Positions 22,018 through 33,572 of a stretch of 64,000 nucleotides of DNA are shown here, one piece after another. A model generated the notes under the pieces. The model was not told the DNA's origin. It was given only the letters and a program-made list of their open reading frames with translations, and ran no database searches. Position 1 is the first letter of the stretch, and every line of letters begins with the position of its first letter. The DNA lies in assembly GCA_964016985.1 (NCBI GenBank), contig OZ024824.1, positions 49,641,587-49,705,586 on the forward strand, written 5' to 3'. Source of the DNA: Anodontia alba. Lineage: Eukaryota; Mollusca; Bivalvia; Lucinida; Lucinidae. A program made the translations under genes and the position numbers.

Positions 22018-23420
22018 GATTTTCTGAGCTTGGGAGGAAGCTTCTTGGGCCACAGTATTTTGGCCAAAATCCCTTTCCGTAAAGTGAAAAAGTAGGTAAA
22101 AGCAGGTACTACTACTATTCTAATGTCTGTGCATTAGAATTTTAAGTTTAAAATGATTAAATAGCTTTTCAGATCGGAGTTTGCCAAGTTTCCAGGGGTG
22201 GGGAGTGCAAGCTGCCCAGGCCACCCCCGGGGGGCAAGCTGCCCAGGCCAGGGTATCTTACCCTCCCCACCCCTGCCTATCTTAAGAAAGATAGATAATA
22301 AAAAGTAATAGAAATATTCAAACGACCTGTTAAATGGGAAATTGTTTTAAAAAGATAACATTCTGAACTTTAATTTTGTTTACAAGATTTTCTGAGCTTG
22401 GGAGGAAACTTCTTGGGCCACAGTATTTTGGCCCCAATCCCTTCCCATAAAGTGAAAAAATAGGTAAAAGCAGGTACTACTACTATTCTAATGTCTGTGC
22501 AATAGAATTTTAAGTTTTAAATGATTAAATAGCTTGTCTGATCTGAGTTTGCCAAGTTTCCAGGGGTTGGGGGCAAGCTGCCCAGGCCAGGGTATCTTAC
22601 CCCCCACCCCAGCCTATCTGAAGAAAGATAAGTACATGTAATAAAAAGTAATAGGAATATTCAAATGACCTGTTAAATGGGAAATAGTTTTAAAAAGATA
22701 AAAATAACATTCTGAACTTTAATTTTGTTTTGATTTTCTGAGCTTGGAAGCAAACTTCTTGGGCCACAGTATTTTGGCCCCAATCCCTTCCCATGAAGTG
22801 AAAAAAATAGGTAAAAGCAGGTACTACTACCATTCTAATGTCTGTGCATTAGAATTTTAAGTTGAGAATGATTACCCTCCGCTCCAGCCTATCTGAAGAA
22901 AGATAGATAATAAAAAGTAATAGAAATATTCAAATGACCTGTTAAATGGGAAATTGTTTTAAAAAGATAAAAGTAACATTCTGAACTTTAACTTTGTTTA
23001 CAAGATTTTTTAAGCTTGGGAGCAAACTTCTTGTGCCACAGTAATTTGGCCCCAATCCCTTCCCGTAAAGTGAAAAAATAGATAAAAGCAGGTACTAATA
23101 CCATTCTAATGTCTGTGCATTAGAATTTTAAGTTTAAAATGATTAAATAGCTTTTCAGATCGGAGTTTGCCAAGTTTCCAGGGTGGGGGGTAAGCTGCCC
23201 AGGCCAGGGTATCTTCACCCACGTGGGGCAAGCTGCCCAGGCCAGAGTATCTTACCCCTCAACCCCTTCCTGTTAGAAGAAAGATAGGTTATATCAAATA
23301 CTGGAAATTCTCTAATGGCCTGTTCAATGGGAAAGTCTATTTAAAGTGATAAAATATCTTTCTGAACTGTGTCTGCATGGACTTCTGAGTTTGGGAGGAA
23401 AATGCTTAGGCTGCAGTATC
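21990..23420 (+). repeat. Five tandem copies of an exon-containing ~355-bp unit
   Basis: Unit starts, judged by GATTTTCTGAGCTTGGGAG, are 22018, 22386, 22732, 23004 and 23381. Each unit carries the exon-like piece, GCAGGTACTACTAC, TCTGTGCATTAGAATTTTAAG, a GGGGCAAGCTGCCCAGGCC block and TAGAAATATTCAAATGACCTG. The fourth start is closer (about 270 bases) because the preceding unit has a deletion of the GC-rich block. Confidence 0.88.
22018..22091 (+). CDS. Host exon candidate, first of five tandem copies
   Basis: A 74-base open exon between TTTGTTTACAG and a donor-like GTAGGT. It starts in phase 0, matching the exon ending at 20328, and encodes DFLSLGGSFLGHSILAKIPF plus RKVK. Joined to the previous exon the protein would read ..NILDSAE|DFLSLGG... 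Four further copies at 22386, 22732, 23004 and 23381 have lost the acceptor or donor or the frame, so this is the only usable copy. The protein is not recognised. Confidence 0.45.
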
Positions 23421-23671
23421 TTAGCCCCAACCGCCTCCGATAAAGAGAAAAATAATGAAAAACATACATTACTACTGTTCTGATAATTGTGTGTTATAAA
23501 TTTGTTATAAAAAAAAATAAATATCATTTTGAATTGAGTTTGCCAGGTTTTCTGGGGTGGGGGGCAAGCTGCCCAGGGTGGGGGGCAAGATACCCCTGGG
23601 TATCCCCCGGTGGGGGGGGGGGGGGGGGAATTGAAATCAGTGCAATGGTTTATCAGTAGAGGAACGATGGA
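23421..23671. other. GC-rich edge with a long G run
   Basis: Two more GGGGGGCAAGCTGCCCAGG / GGGCAAGATACCCC pieces of the unit above lead into a run of about 16 G (23610-23628). A scrap of satellite (GAAATCAGTGCAATGGTTTA) precedes the inverted-repeat arm. Confidence 0.6.
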
Positions 23672-24715
23672 CATTGACTGACCACAATAGCTCACCATGA
23701 GCAGTTCGTGCTCATGGTGAGCTAATAAGCCCTGCCCCCTAGCAGCCATGCTTTTTGACTAATCATAACCGCTTGAACAATCTTGGTAGAAGGTCACCAA
23801 AGAAACGTTCCTGCCAAGTTATATTGAAATCGGTCCATTGGTTTTATGACGAGAAGATTTTTAAAGTTTTCTATATAGATACATAGGGAAAATAAGCTCC
23901 GCCACATAGCGATCATGTTTTTTGATGTATCATGACAGCTTGAACATTAGTAGTAGAGGGTCACCAAGGAAACATTTCTGCCAAGTTATATTGAAATCGG
24001 TCCAGTGGTTTCTAACAAGAAGATTTTTAAATTTTTCTATATAGATATATAGGGAAAATAAGCCCCACCCCCTGGCAGCCATGTTTTTTGACAAATCACA
24101 ATGAATTGAACAATCTTGGTAGAGGGTTACCAAAGAAACATTTCTGCAAAGTTATATTGAAATCGGTCCAGTGGTTTCTTACGAGAAAATTTTTAAAGTT
24201 TTCTATATAGATATAAAGGGAAAATAAGCCCCGCCCCCTAGTGGCAATGAATATTTGATGAATCATGATGGCTTGAACAATCTTGGTAGATGGTCACCAA
24301 AGAAACATTCCTGCCAAATTATATTGAAATCAGTGCAATGGTTTATCAGTAGAGGAAAGATGCCTAATTGGGCATCAATAACCTTTGGTGACCTTTGTAT
24401 TTTCATGGTAGATGTTACTATAATTAGTAACTTGATACATGATCGGGCATAATTTTGACCATTTTTGTAATACCCTCAGAAAACGAAAAAAATGTATCAC
24501 AGTTTTTGACCAATCTCCACCAAATTTTGGGAGCTTAAAGATGAATAAATTATCTAACTTTTGACTGTTCAGAATTTTTTTTTAAGTGCCGAGAAAAGAA
24601 GTTATTGAGGTTTAAAATCAATAATTTTTTTCTGCACCTCTGTGTATCCCGTTCGGGAACACATGCCATTTGTGTTGCCAGATTGGGAAACAGTGCTTCC
24701 CATTTGGGCACACTT
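23672..24715. repeat. Left arm of a ~1.05-kb inverted repeat
   Basis: This is the reverse complement of 31155-32201 with roughly 90-95% identity by eye. It holds the 5' foldback of an AGCTCACC-family element (23689-23723), four satellite units of about 166 bases, then CCTCAATAACTTCTTTTCTC-type sequence in complement and a stretch with CCCGTTCGGGAACA and CAGTGCTTCCC. The arms enclose about 6.4 kb. Confidence 0.88.
23724..24390. repeat. 166-bp satellite, four units
   Basis: Unit starts (AATAAGCCCCGCCCCCTAG-type) are at about 23725, 23891, 24057 and 24225. Each contains GCTTGAACAATCTTGGTAGA, GGTCACCAAAGAAAC, ATTGAAATCGGTCCA and TTTCTATATAGATA. The same satellite stands at 31510-32144 (inverted) and 40145-40482. 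Confidence 0.85.
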
Positions 24716-25870
24716 AAACTTATGTTGCCTTATCAGGATACAAACAAGATTCAGTTTGCTTACTGACTTTAAATGTTTAAAAAGCTTTGATTGTTCAGAG
24801 TGTTTAAGTTTCTTTAAAAAATGATCGGGGTTTAAAATTTGATATTTCTTCTGTATCTCTGTGTTTCCCGAAACAGAAGCAAAATATGTTGCAAACAGGC
24901 AGCCTTTTAAAGTTTATTCTATCTAACTTTAATTTTTCTGTGTTTGCAAAGCAATCTTTTATATTTTTGTTCGAGATAGCTAATATGATTAAGTCCTTAA
25001 AAAAAATCAAGGACACAGTATTAAGCATGTCTCTTCAAGACAAGAACGTAATAAGGAGGAAATGTATCTTCTTTCCTGAACTGATCAGATATTTTAAAAC
25101 CAGTCACTTACTACCATTAATTTGATAAAAAAACAAAACAAAAAAAAACACACAAAAAAAAACCACTTTATGTTACAGCTTATACAAAAATTCTTTCCAC
25201 TGGGTGCAAAAAAAGTGAAAGCTTTGCCACAATAGAAAATGAGTACCCATATAAAACTACATGTACTGTATATACTCAAAAATTTAGATATGCATAGGTC
25301 AGTATATATGTCAAATATATCAGGTATCACGGGCTATATCAGATATCTCAGCAAACTTCATGTTTTCCAAAAGGAAATTGTTTCTGCTATAGCATTACTG
25401 AATTCTAATTAATTTTCAGTGATCAATACTTGAATATACATAACTACAGTCTTAACCTTTACACTGCTGTAGGTGACTATATGCGCCCAGGAGGGGTCTG
25501 TCAACTCTAAAGTCTGTCATACTTACTATACACCACATGCAACCATTCAGAGCAAGTGTTCTCATACACGAGTCAACCTACTTTCATGCAAACACGCCAC
25601 TTTTTATTAGACAGTCGGGTGCTGGATTTTACCCACACTAATAAAGACCGAGAATACCGAATTTGAAGCTGCCATTAATTTCAGCACTCACTTCAACAAA
25701 TTGATCACAATTTCCTGGAGAAAAAGCCCATAACACCTAAATCATTTCCTGTGAGGAAGAAGTAGAAATAATAGTAGAACCTATGTATGTCACTCGTGTC
25801 ATTCACAGTAGTACACAGTAGGCGCTGGTCTCTTGTAACTTTTTTTTTTTTTTTTTAAAGTGTCTTAAAC
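24716..25870. other. No firm gene; spacer between inverted arms
   Basis: AT-rich with a 79-codon frame at 24886-25125 that is not recognised and looks like chance. From about 25600 the sequence is less AT-biased and includes TTAGACAGTCGGGTGCTGG and a poly-T run (25840-25856) just before the promoter-like block. Confidence 0.4.
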
Positions 25871-25879
25871 GGTTCCCGG

Positions 25880-25920
25880 TTTACACGTGACTGTCACGTG
25901 ATTTTCTAGTCACATGACCA
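25880..25920 (+). promoter_or_regulatory. E-box cluster upstream of a possible first exon
   Basis: ACACGTGA, GTCACGTGAT and GTCACATGACC stand within 38 bases, 17 bases before a start codon. TCACGTGAC-type palindromes bind basic helix-loop-helix zipper factors (USF/MITF/TFEB group). The cluster and its closeness to a spliceable ATG exon suggest a TATA-less promoter. Confidence 0.4.
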
Positions 25921-25936
25921 TCCTCTTTGTGGTAAA

Positions 25937-25977
25937 ATGGCTGCCTGCGATCAGCAAATTATATTTGAAAATTCCAG
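25937..25977 (+). CDS. Possible first coding exon
   Basis: GGTAAAATGGCTGCC is a good start context. The exon encodes MAACDQQIIFENS and leaves two bases (AG) before GTAAAT, a plausible donor. Without splicing the frame closes after one more codon. The upstream E-boxes strengthen it. No protein family can be recognised from 13 residues. Downstream exons were not found in the window. Confidence 0.35.
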
Positions 25978-26089
25978 GTAAATCGAGGCAAAAATAAGGG
26001 AGTAATGACTTCTTGAGTAGGGGTACCCCCTCTTACAGTCCTGTCTCATTTATTTCTCAGCACGCTAAAGGTTAAAAAATCAAAACTGT

Positions 26090-26690
26090 GCAAATCTGTT
26101 GAAATCAATTAACCAAACTGCGCTGAAAAATGCATAAACTTTCCACCATTTGCCAATTAATATATAGTATCTGGTCCATGCCCCGTGAGCGTTGATGACG
26201 CCTTCTGGGCATGCTAGCAATTGCGTGACAGATTATCTCCCTTGGTATCTGTCGCCATTCCTCTTGTAATGCCCGGTCAAGCTGTTGCAAATTAATGCAA
26301 TGCTGGGGTCTGTTGTGTACCCGGCGACCTAAGCATCCCTAATGTACTAAATCAGCAACACCTTGGGGGATTTAGCTTGCCACGGCAGTTTACACCTTGC
26401 TGTCTCAGAAAGTCGACGGCAACACGGGCTCGGTGTGGGTGTGCGTTGTCGTGGTGGAACTCGTAGTTTGCCCCAATGTGCTGGACAAATTGAACACCAC
26501 GGGAGGTAAAATGTGATCAACATAACGTTGGCAGGTCAAGTTACTTTATTTGATCATTAATTCCTTGCTTTAGTTGTGCGTGATGCCCGCCCAGACCATG
26601 ACAGTGCCTTCCCCATCATCATGCCTTCATCATCATGTACACTTTTGTAGGCATTTTCCTTCTCTGCTGTTGACAGAGAAACAGTCGTGT
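26090..26690 (-). pseudogene. Tc1-family transposase remnant
   Basis: On the minus strand the pieces appear in transposase order. GEGTVMVWAGITHN (near 26615-26570) comes first. YEFHHDNAHPHRARVAVDFL (near 26470-26410) holds the second catalytic Asp in HHDNAHPHRA. LQQLDRALQEEWRQIP and IASMPRRRHQR (26290-26190) follow. Stops and frameshifts separate them, and the N-terminal DNA-binding half is missing. Terminal inverted repeats were not identified. Confidence 0.85.
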
Positions 26691-28007
26691 TGTCAATCGT
26701 CATCTGAGAAGCTACAGTTTGTAACCTTGAATGGCAACATATGCACGAAAAATGTATGAAGTTTGATTATCTTTATTACACGCCTTCGATACCAACGCCC
26801 AGTTTCAAAACAGCTTTGCATGTTTAACGTACTCTGAGAAAAGGAATTTCCTTGAATAATGTTTCTATATGGCATTGACAATAACTTTAGAACAACATAC
26901 ACTAATGTCTTTTTGAAAGCTATGGTTTCAGGACTATCAGAGAATGAAAGATTGTCCACAAATCATTACTTTTATTGGAGTTTAAGGTTTTCATAGGATG
27001 TTAAGCTACTGACGGCTATGGTATATTTTGTTTCTTAAAGTTTACATTGAGATAGACAGGAGATCTCTTTTTATATGAGAAAGTGAATGCTGCAACAATG
27101 TTTTTCATGTACTGCACAAAGTTAATGACACATCAACTCCATGTGTCTGTCAACGCTGTGTTAACTACAATTTTTATAAATGCTTTGCCAGTTTTCAAAC
27201 TCTTCAAGCAGAAGTGTTTCTTTCTTGACGTTAGGCCAAAATGTCTTCAGTCTCCCATCACTGGTTACTGACATTTATTATTTTTGTGATCTTTTAAATT
27301 TCAAAATGTCATCTAACAGCTATCTTGTTGCACAAAATTTTGGTTACTACAACTTTTTTGGCTGAAACAGCAACTTATGTTAAGACATAACGACGCCACT
27401 AAGACAGTTTGAGCATTGTTAAATCCCAAAATTGTCGGATTTGACATTGTTGTCTATACATATGCTGTTGTTGATAGTGACTATTGGCTACAAAATATTT
27501 TCGCTAATGGATTCAATGAAGATCTATGACTTTTGAATTTTTAGTTCACTCTAGATATTTTGCGAAATTACTGTAACCTTAAATCAAATTATTTTGATTT
27601 TGTATCCAATTTAATCTATATTGAAGGAGTCGTCCTTTTTATTATCATTGAGTAGACATAAGCCTTCTAGAAAAAACTGTCAAAAATAATGTGTTGCAAT
27701 TTTAAAAACCGTCAGTATATAAAGAGTACAAAATGGTAACACGGTCTTCTGATGCGGTGCTTTGAGAAACAAATTTTGATAATGTGAAACCGAATGTATT
27801 TCGGTCATTTTAAATTAAATATGATGACAGCAAAACTTTGGCATGGACTCAAATTTTATTAAAAAATGTCAAAGTTTTCAGGATAAAGGAAGAAAGTTAG
27901 TTGTCCAAAATCTATAAATAGTGTATGACTAAAATATGACGTTTGTGTTCATAAAAATTATAGCTTGCTAACAGTGAGGAAAATTCAAGATGGATCGTCA
28001 CATGTTT
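26691..28007. other. No gene seen
   Basis: AT-rich spacer. Small frames at 27083 and 27180 have no support. No repeats were recognised. Confidence 0.4.
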
Positions 28008-30263
28008 TTGTTTTTTATGACCCCAACTTCAAAGAAGTTGGAGGGGCATATTGCTTCTGGGTTGTTCGTCCATCCGTCTGTCCTTCCATCCGTCCTTCCG
28101 TCCGTCCGTTCGTCACTCTTTTTGATGCATAGCATAACTTTAGAACCGTGAATGCTACTGTTTTGAAATTTCTTATATGGATTCCTCATGAAAAAATAGC
28201 TGACACATGTTTTTTTTTTCTTGACAGGATTATGCCCCTTTTAAGAGTTTTGGCCCTTTGAAAAAATATGGATGCAATCTTGTCAGCAAAATATCTCAAA
28301 AACTATCGAAGCTAGAGCCTTAAAACTTGATGAATAGACTGGTAGTGATGAGTAGACAACCTGATTAACTTTTGAAGAAATTTTGAAAAATACTTCTTGA
28401 GTTATGGCCCTTTGTAATTTTGGGCATTTTTACCTTGTCAGCAAAATATCTCAAAAACTGTTAGAGCTAGAGCCTTGAAACTTAGCAAATGGATTTGTAG
28501 TGATGAGTAGATGACCTGATTAACTTTTGAAGAAATTCTGAAAAATACTTCATGAGTTATGGCCCTTTGTAATTTTGGGCATTTCTACCTTGTCAGCAAA
28601 ATATCTCAAAAACCGTTGGAGCTAGAGCCTTGAAACTTTATGAATAGACTAGTAGTGATGAGTAGACAACCTGATTAACTTTTGAGGAAATTTTGAAATA
28701 TACTTCTTGAGTTATGGCCCTTTGTAATTTTGGGCACTTTTACCTTGTCAGCAAAACATCTCAAAAACTGTTAGAGCTAGAGCCTTGAAACTTAGTAAAT
28801 GGATTTGTAGTGATGAGTAGATGACCTGATTAACTTCCGAAGAAATTCTGAAAAATACTTCATGAGTTATGGCCCTTTGTAATTTTGGGCAATTTTACCT
28901 TGTCAGCAAAATATCTCAAAAACCGTTGGAGCTAGAGCCTTGAAACTTGATGAATAGACTGGCAGTGATGAGTAGACAACCTGATTAACTTTTGAATAAT
29001 AATACTTCTTGAGTTATGGCCCTTTGTAATTTTGGGCACTTTTACCTTGTCAGCAAAATATCTCAAAAACTGTTAGAGCTAGAGCCATGAAATTTGGTGA
29101 ATGGATTTGTAATGATGAGTAGACAACCTGACTAACTTTTGAAAAAATTTGAAAAATAGTTATTGAGTTTTGGCCCTTTGTAATTTTGGGCATTTTTATC
29201 TCAAAAACCGTTTAAGCTAGAGACTTGACACTTGGTGAATTGATTGGTAATGATGAGTAGACAACCTGATTAACTTTTGTATAAATTCTGAAAATTATTT
29301 CATAAGTAATGGCCCTTTGTCAATTTGGGCATGTTTCCCTTGTCAGCAAAATATCTCAAAAACTATTGAAGCTGGAGCCTTGAAACTTGATGAATAGATT
29401 GGTAGCGATGAGTAGATGACCTGATTATGCCCCCAATTTCAAATGAAATTGATGGGGCATATTATTTTGCCTTCTTTTGTCCGTCCGTTTGTCTGTCCGT
29501 TTGTCAAGCTTTTTTGTGCATGCCATATCTTAAGAACCCTGCAGGCTAGGGTTTTGAAATTTTATATTTGGGTTCCCAATGAAAAAATAGCTGACCCGTA
29601 TTTTTTTTTCTTGTCCGGCATGTTTGTTTAGAGTTATGTCCCTTTGAAAAAAAATCAGAATTAAATCTTGTGAGCAAGATATCTCGAAAAGTATTTAAGC
29701 TGGGTTCTTGAAATTAGATATAGTGAGTGGGAATGATGTGTAGATTACCTGATTATATTTTGAGAGAATTCCGTGAAAAAATTGATAAAGTTATGGCCCT
29801 TTGCAGTTCTGCGCACTTTTACCTTGTCAGCAAGATGTTTTGAAAAGTACTTAAGCTAGGGTCTTGAAATATTATATGCTGATTGGGGATGATGTGGAGA
29901 TTATCTGATTTGTTTTTTAGGGAATTCCATGAAAAACTGACAGCTATGGCCCTTTGTAGTTCTAGGCATTTTGACCTTGTCAGCAAGATATCTCAAAAAG
30001 TATTTAAGCCAGAGCCTTGATATTTGGTATACTGATTAGGATTGAGGAGGAGATCACCTGATTAAATTTTGAACCAATTAAATGAAATGTTGGAGTTATG
30101 GCCCTTTGCAATTTCTGGTTTAGAGTTATTACCCTTTTGATAAAATAACATTGAAATCTCGTATATTTGTACTGTTGTTACCATCATGGGCAAGGGTGTT
30201 GGAGTCAAGCAGTGTTAGAGTTAGGCAGTTGGGGGCATAGTGTTTTACAAACACCAGCTCTAG
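28008..30263 (+). mobile_element. Helitron-like non-coding element with tandem body
   Basis: The 5' part opens with a hairpin CCCCAACTTC-aaa-GAAGTTGGAGGGG (28021-28047), then GCATATTGCTTC and GTCCGTCC repeats. The 3' end has GTGTTT-tac-AAACAC (30240-30254) followed five bases later by CTAG (30260-30263) and a T. A hairpin just before a CTRR end is the Helitron signature. A second 5' end of the same family (CCCCAATTTC-aaat-GAAATTG, 29430-29457) lies inside, so two copies are nested or fused. No Rep/helicase is present. Confidence 0.62.
28270..29420 (+). repeat. ~155-bp tandem repeat, about eight units
   Basis: Each unit has CTTGTCAGCAAAATATCTC, GAGCTAGAGCCTTGAAACTT, GATGAGTAGACAACCTGATT and GAGTTATGGCCCTTTGTAAT. 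Starts are near 28281, 28437, 28592, 28746, 28904, 29048, 29190 (short) and 29338. More diverged units continue after the second 5' end (29828, 29979). Confidence 0.9.
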
Positions 30264-31154
30264 TTTGTTTTTGTTTTTATGTTGGAATGCAACAGCAAAT
30301 GACAAAAAAATACCATAATCGCAGCTAAGATTGAGAACTGCTGTTATTTTGGCCAAATATAAAGTGAAAAAACCTGTGTTAAATTTTTGTAAAGAATTAA
30401 TTTAACAATTTATGGAAGTCTTTCAGTTGAAACAAAATATCTTTACATGATTAATTTGTTTTGGGTTATCCTGTAGGGGTTACTTTGCAAAACAGGATAA
30501 TTGTAAGCCTCTAACTTTTCCTTCGATATTGTGGACCTGATGTAGATATAATTGCATCCGTTCTTGATGTTCACATTTTACTTTGAGAAAAAAAAAACGA
30601 ATCAAATTCTAAGTGGTACTTGATGTGACATTTTAGTATTTTGAGCAGTATTAGGATTATCATGCCATTCTTTTGTTACTAGGCAACCTGTTAGGAGGAT
30701 TTGGCCACAAAATTATTTGATTCCAAACAGTGAATAGTCTACCGTGTTATGTATACAGACGAGTCTATGAATGAACCAGATACATAGAAAATGGGGACTA
30801 GTTTGTATTACTTACTGAAAACCCTCATATTTAAAGGTCACCGTGGTTGTTTTGGCATTTTGGTACATTACACGGGGTATTTTAGTACATTGAACTCCAA
30901 TTCACTACCTTTTCTGTCTGTTAATAAAATCTTTTACATTTGTATTTAAAGTACTTAATATGTTCTAACTTTCATGGAACATACTATTAGAAACGTAATA
31001 ATTATCAATTTTGCACTTGCAAATTAGACATGTTCCTTCCAAAATGTTTAAAAATGCTTTCAATCGCATGAACTTGCAGCATATCATTAATGTAATGATT
31101 TAATGATTGTCTGCAACTGTATTTATGTTTTGTCCCAGGTAGGTAAAAATATCA
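30264..31154. other. No gene seen
   Basis: AT-rich spacer between the Helitron-like element and the right inverted arm. Confidence 0.4.
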
Positions 31155-32201
31155 GATGTTCCCAAACGGGAAGCACTGTGTCCCAATCGGGCATCACAAA
31201 TGTCAGGTGTTCGCGAACGGGATACACAGAGGTGCAGAAAAAAATTATTGATTTTAAACCTCAATAACTTCTTTTCTCGGCACTTTAAAAAAGTTCTGAA
31301 CGGTCAAAAGTTAGATAATTTATTCATCTTTAAGCTCCCAAAATTTGGTGGAGATTGGTCAAAAACTGTGATACATTTTTTTCGTTTTCTGAGGGTATTA
31401 CAAAAATGGTCAAAATTATGCCCGATCGGGTATCAAGTTACTAATTATAGTAACATCTACCATGAAAATACAAAGGTCACCAAAGGTTATTGATGCCCAA
31501 TTAGGCATCTTTCCTCTACTGATAAACCATTGCACTGATTTCAATATAATTTGGCAGGAATGTTTCTTTGGTGACCATCTACCAAGATTGTTCAAGCCAT
31601 CATGATTCGTCAAATATTCATTGCCACTAGGGGGCGGGGCTTATTTTCCCTTTATATCTATATAGAAAACTTTAAAAAATTTCTCCCAAGAAACCGCTGG
31701 ACCGATTTCAATATAACTTTGCAGAAATGTTTCTTTGGTAACCCTCTACCAAGATTATTCAATTCATTGTGATTTGTCAAAAAACATGGCTGCCAGGGGG
31801 TGGGGCTTATTTTCCTTATATATCTATATAGAAAAAATTAAAAATCTTCTTGTTAGAAACCACTGGATCGATTTCAATATAACTTGGCAGAAATGTTTCC
31901 TTGGTGACCCTCTACTACTAATGTTCAAGCTGTCATGATACGTCAAAAAACATGACCGCTAGGTGGCGGAGCTTATTTTCCCTATATATCTATATAGAAA
32001 ACTTTAAAAATCTTCTCGTCATAAAACCAATGGACCGATTTCAATATAACTTGGCAGGAATGTTTCTTTGGTGACCTTCTACCAAGATTGTTCAAGCGGT
32101 TATGATTAGTCAAAAAGCATGGCTGCTAGGGGGCAGGGCTTATTAGCTCACCATGAGCACGAAGTGCTCATGGTGAGCTATTGTGGTCAGTCAATATCAG
32201 T
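31155..32201. repeat. Right arm of the ~1.05-kb inverted repeat
   Basis: Mirror of 23672-24715: CCCAAACGGGAAGCACTGTG, CGAACGGGATACACAGAGG, the 166-bp satellite units and finally the AGCTCACC foldback. The match stops inside the AGCTCACC element at about GGTCAGTCAAT. The right side then continues into a long copy of that element, while the left side is cut there. Confidence 0.88.
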
Positions 32202-32219
32202 CGTCCGTCGTGCGTTGTC

Positions 32220-32745
32220 CGTCATGCGGTGTCAACAATTGCTTTAAAAGCCTACTCCTCCTACACCCCTGGGCCAATTGACTCGATACTTGGTAGGAAG
32301 CATCAGGGTGACTTGTAGATCAAAAATAGCTAAAATTGTGCTGATCGGAAATCCAAGATGGCAGCCATGGCCGCCATCTTGAAAATCTATTTTTTGCTTC
32401 TTCTCCTGAACCGAAAAGCCAATTGACTCCAAACTTGCTAGGAAGCATCGGGGGGACTTGTAGATTAAAAATTGCTAAAATCTTGCCGATTGGAAATCCA
32501 AGATGGCCGCCATTTTGAAAATCTAATTTTTGCTTCTTCTCCTAAACCCAAAAGCCAATTGACTCCAAACATGGTAGGAAGCATTGAGGTGACTTATAAA
32601 TCAAAAATAGCTAAAATCATTCCAATCAGAAATCCAAGATGGCCACCATGACAGCCATCTTGAAAATCTATTTTTTGCTTCTTCTCCTGAACCGAAAGGC
32701 CAAATGACTCCAAACTTGCTAGGAAGCATCGGGGTGACTTGTTTA
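32220..32745 (+). repeat. ~138-bp tandem repeat, about four units
   Basis: Same unit as at 10187-10582: CCAATTGACTCCAAACTTGC, GGAAGCATCGGGGTGACTTG, AAAAATAGCTAAAAT and AAGATGGCCGCCATCTTGAAA. Confidence 0.85.
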
Positions 32746-32887
32746 AGCAATCATCATGAATCTTGCTCAAAATGTTTGTCTTGATGATTTCAAGGTCAAG
32801 TTCGAAACTGGGTCACCTGGGGTCAAAAACTAGGTCACCTGGCCAAATCAGCGGAAAACCTTGTTATCACTCTAGCGGTCACATTTT

Positions 32888-33060
32888 AACTTCATAATAT
32901 ATTAACCTATAGATAATGTGCTATTCTCTTCTGTTTTCACACCTTCCACAGAAAAAACGACCTTTCAGTCGTTAATTAAAGTCTTAAACCAGAAGGTCCC
33001 TTAGGCAGTTACCTGTGTGACGTAACTCCTCCCGCTCAATTGATCACGTGTCAGTTTCTT
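32888..33060 (+). repeat. DIRS C left inverted terminal repeat, promoter-like
   Basis: It pairs with 38447-38620. It contains CCTATAGATAATGTGC, the hairpin CGACCTTTCAGTCG, TGACGTAACTCC (CRE-like) and TGATCACGTGTCAG (E-box). Variants special to this copy (CTCTTCTG here, CAGAAGAG opposite) occur in both arms. Confidence 0.85.
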
Positions 33061-33572
33061 TTCTGTGGACAAAGAAATTCAACAAGGATTATTTACCTGT
33101 GATAGAAATTTGGATTATTTCTTTCCTCACGGATAAATTTCTGTATCCTTGTGTTTCTTTTGTTTATTTATCACTCCTTTCACTTTCTATGTTATTATTT
33201 AAATTTTTCAATTTTCGATTTCACGTATTTTTTGACTGGCCTTTTCTCGACATGCGTTTTCGTGACTCTCGATATTCGGCACAACGCTCGTGCGTGATCG
33301 GTTCGATAGTCGTGTTTATATATGCAGAATATTTTTGTTCTTTTCGTTCCAGGTTATTCAGCATTTATGATATGATTTTCCTGGACTTTTATTTGCAGAG
33401 ATCTTCAGTTGGCTAAAGATTCTCATGGTGGAGAAGCTGATTGTAAAGAACTTGTCAACCCTTGATGGGTTATAAGACAATTCTTTACTGATGGGAGCCC
33501 CACCCCATATGGCTATACTGCCGGGGTAAGACCCATCAAGGTGGCAGCTTTGGGTACTTAGTATCCGATAAA

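Noticed and set aside
24886..25125. 79-codon frame in the inverted-repeat spacer
   Set aside because: Hydrophobic AT-driven composition, no start context or splice signals of note, not recognised.
28100..28120. GTCCGTCCGTCC repeats as a separate microsatellite
   Set aside because: They occur just after the 5' hairpin in several copies of two element families, so they are part of those elements.
31416..31613. 65-codon minus frame identical to one at 24255-24452 on the plus strand
   Set aside because: The identity comes from the inverted-repeat arms. The frame lies across satellite units and has no protein features.
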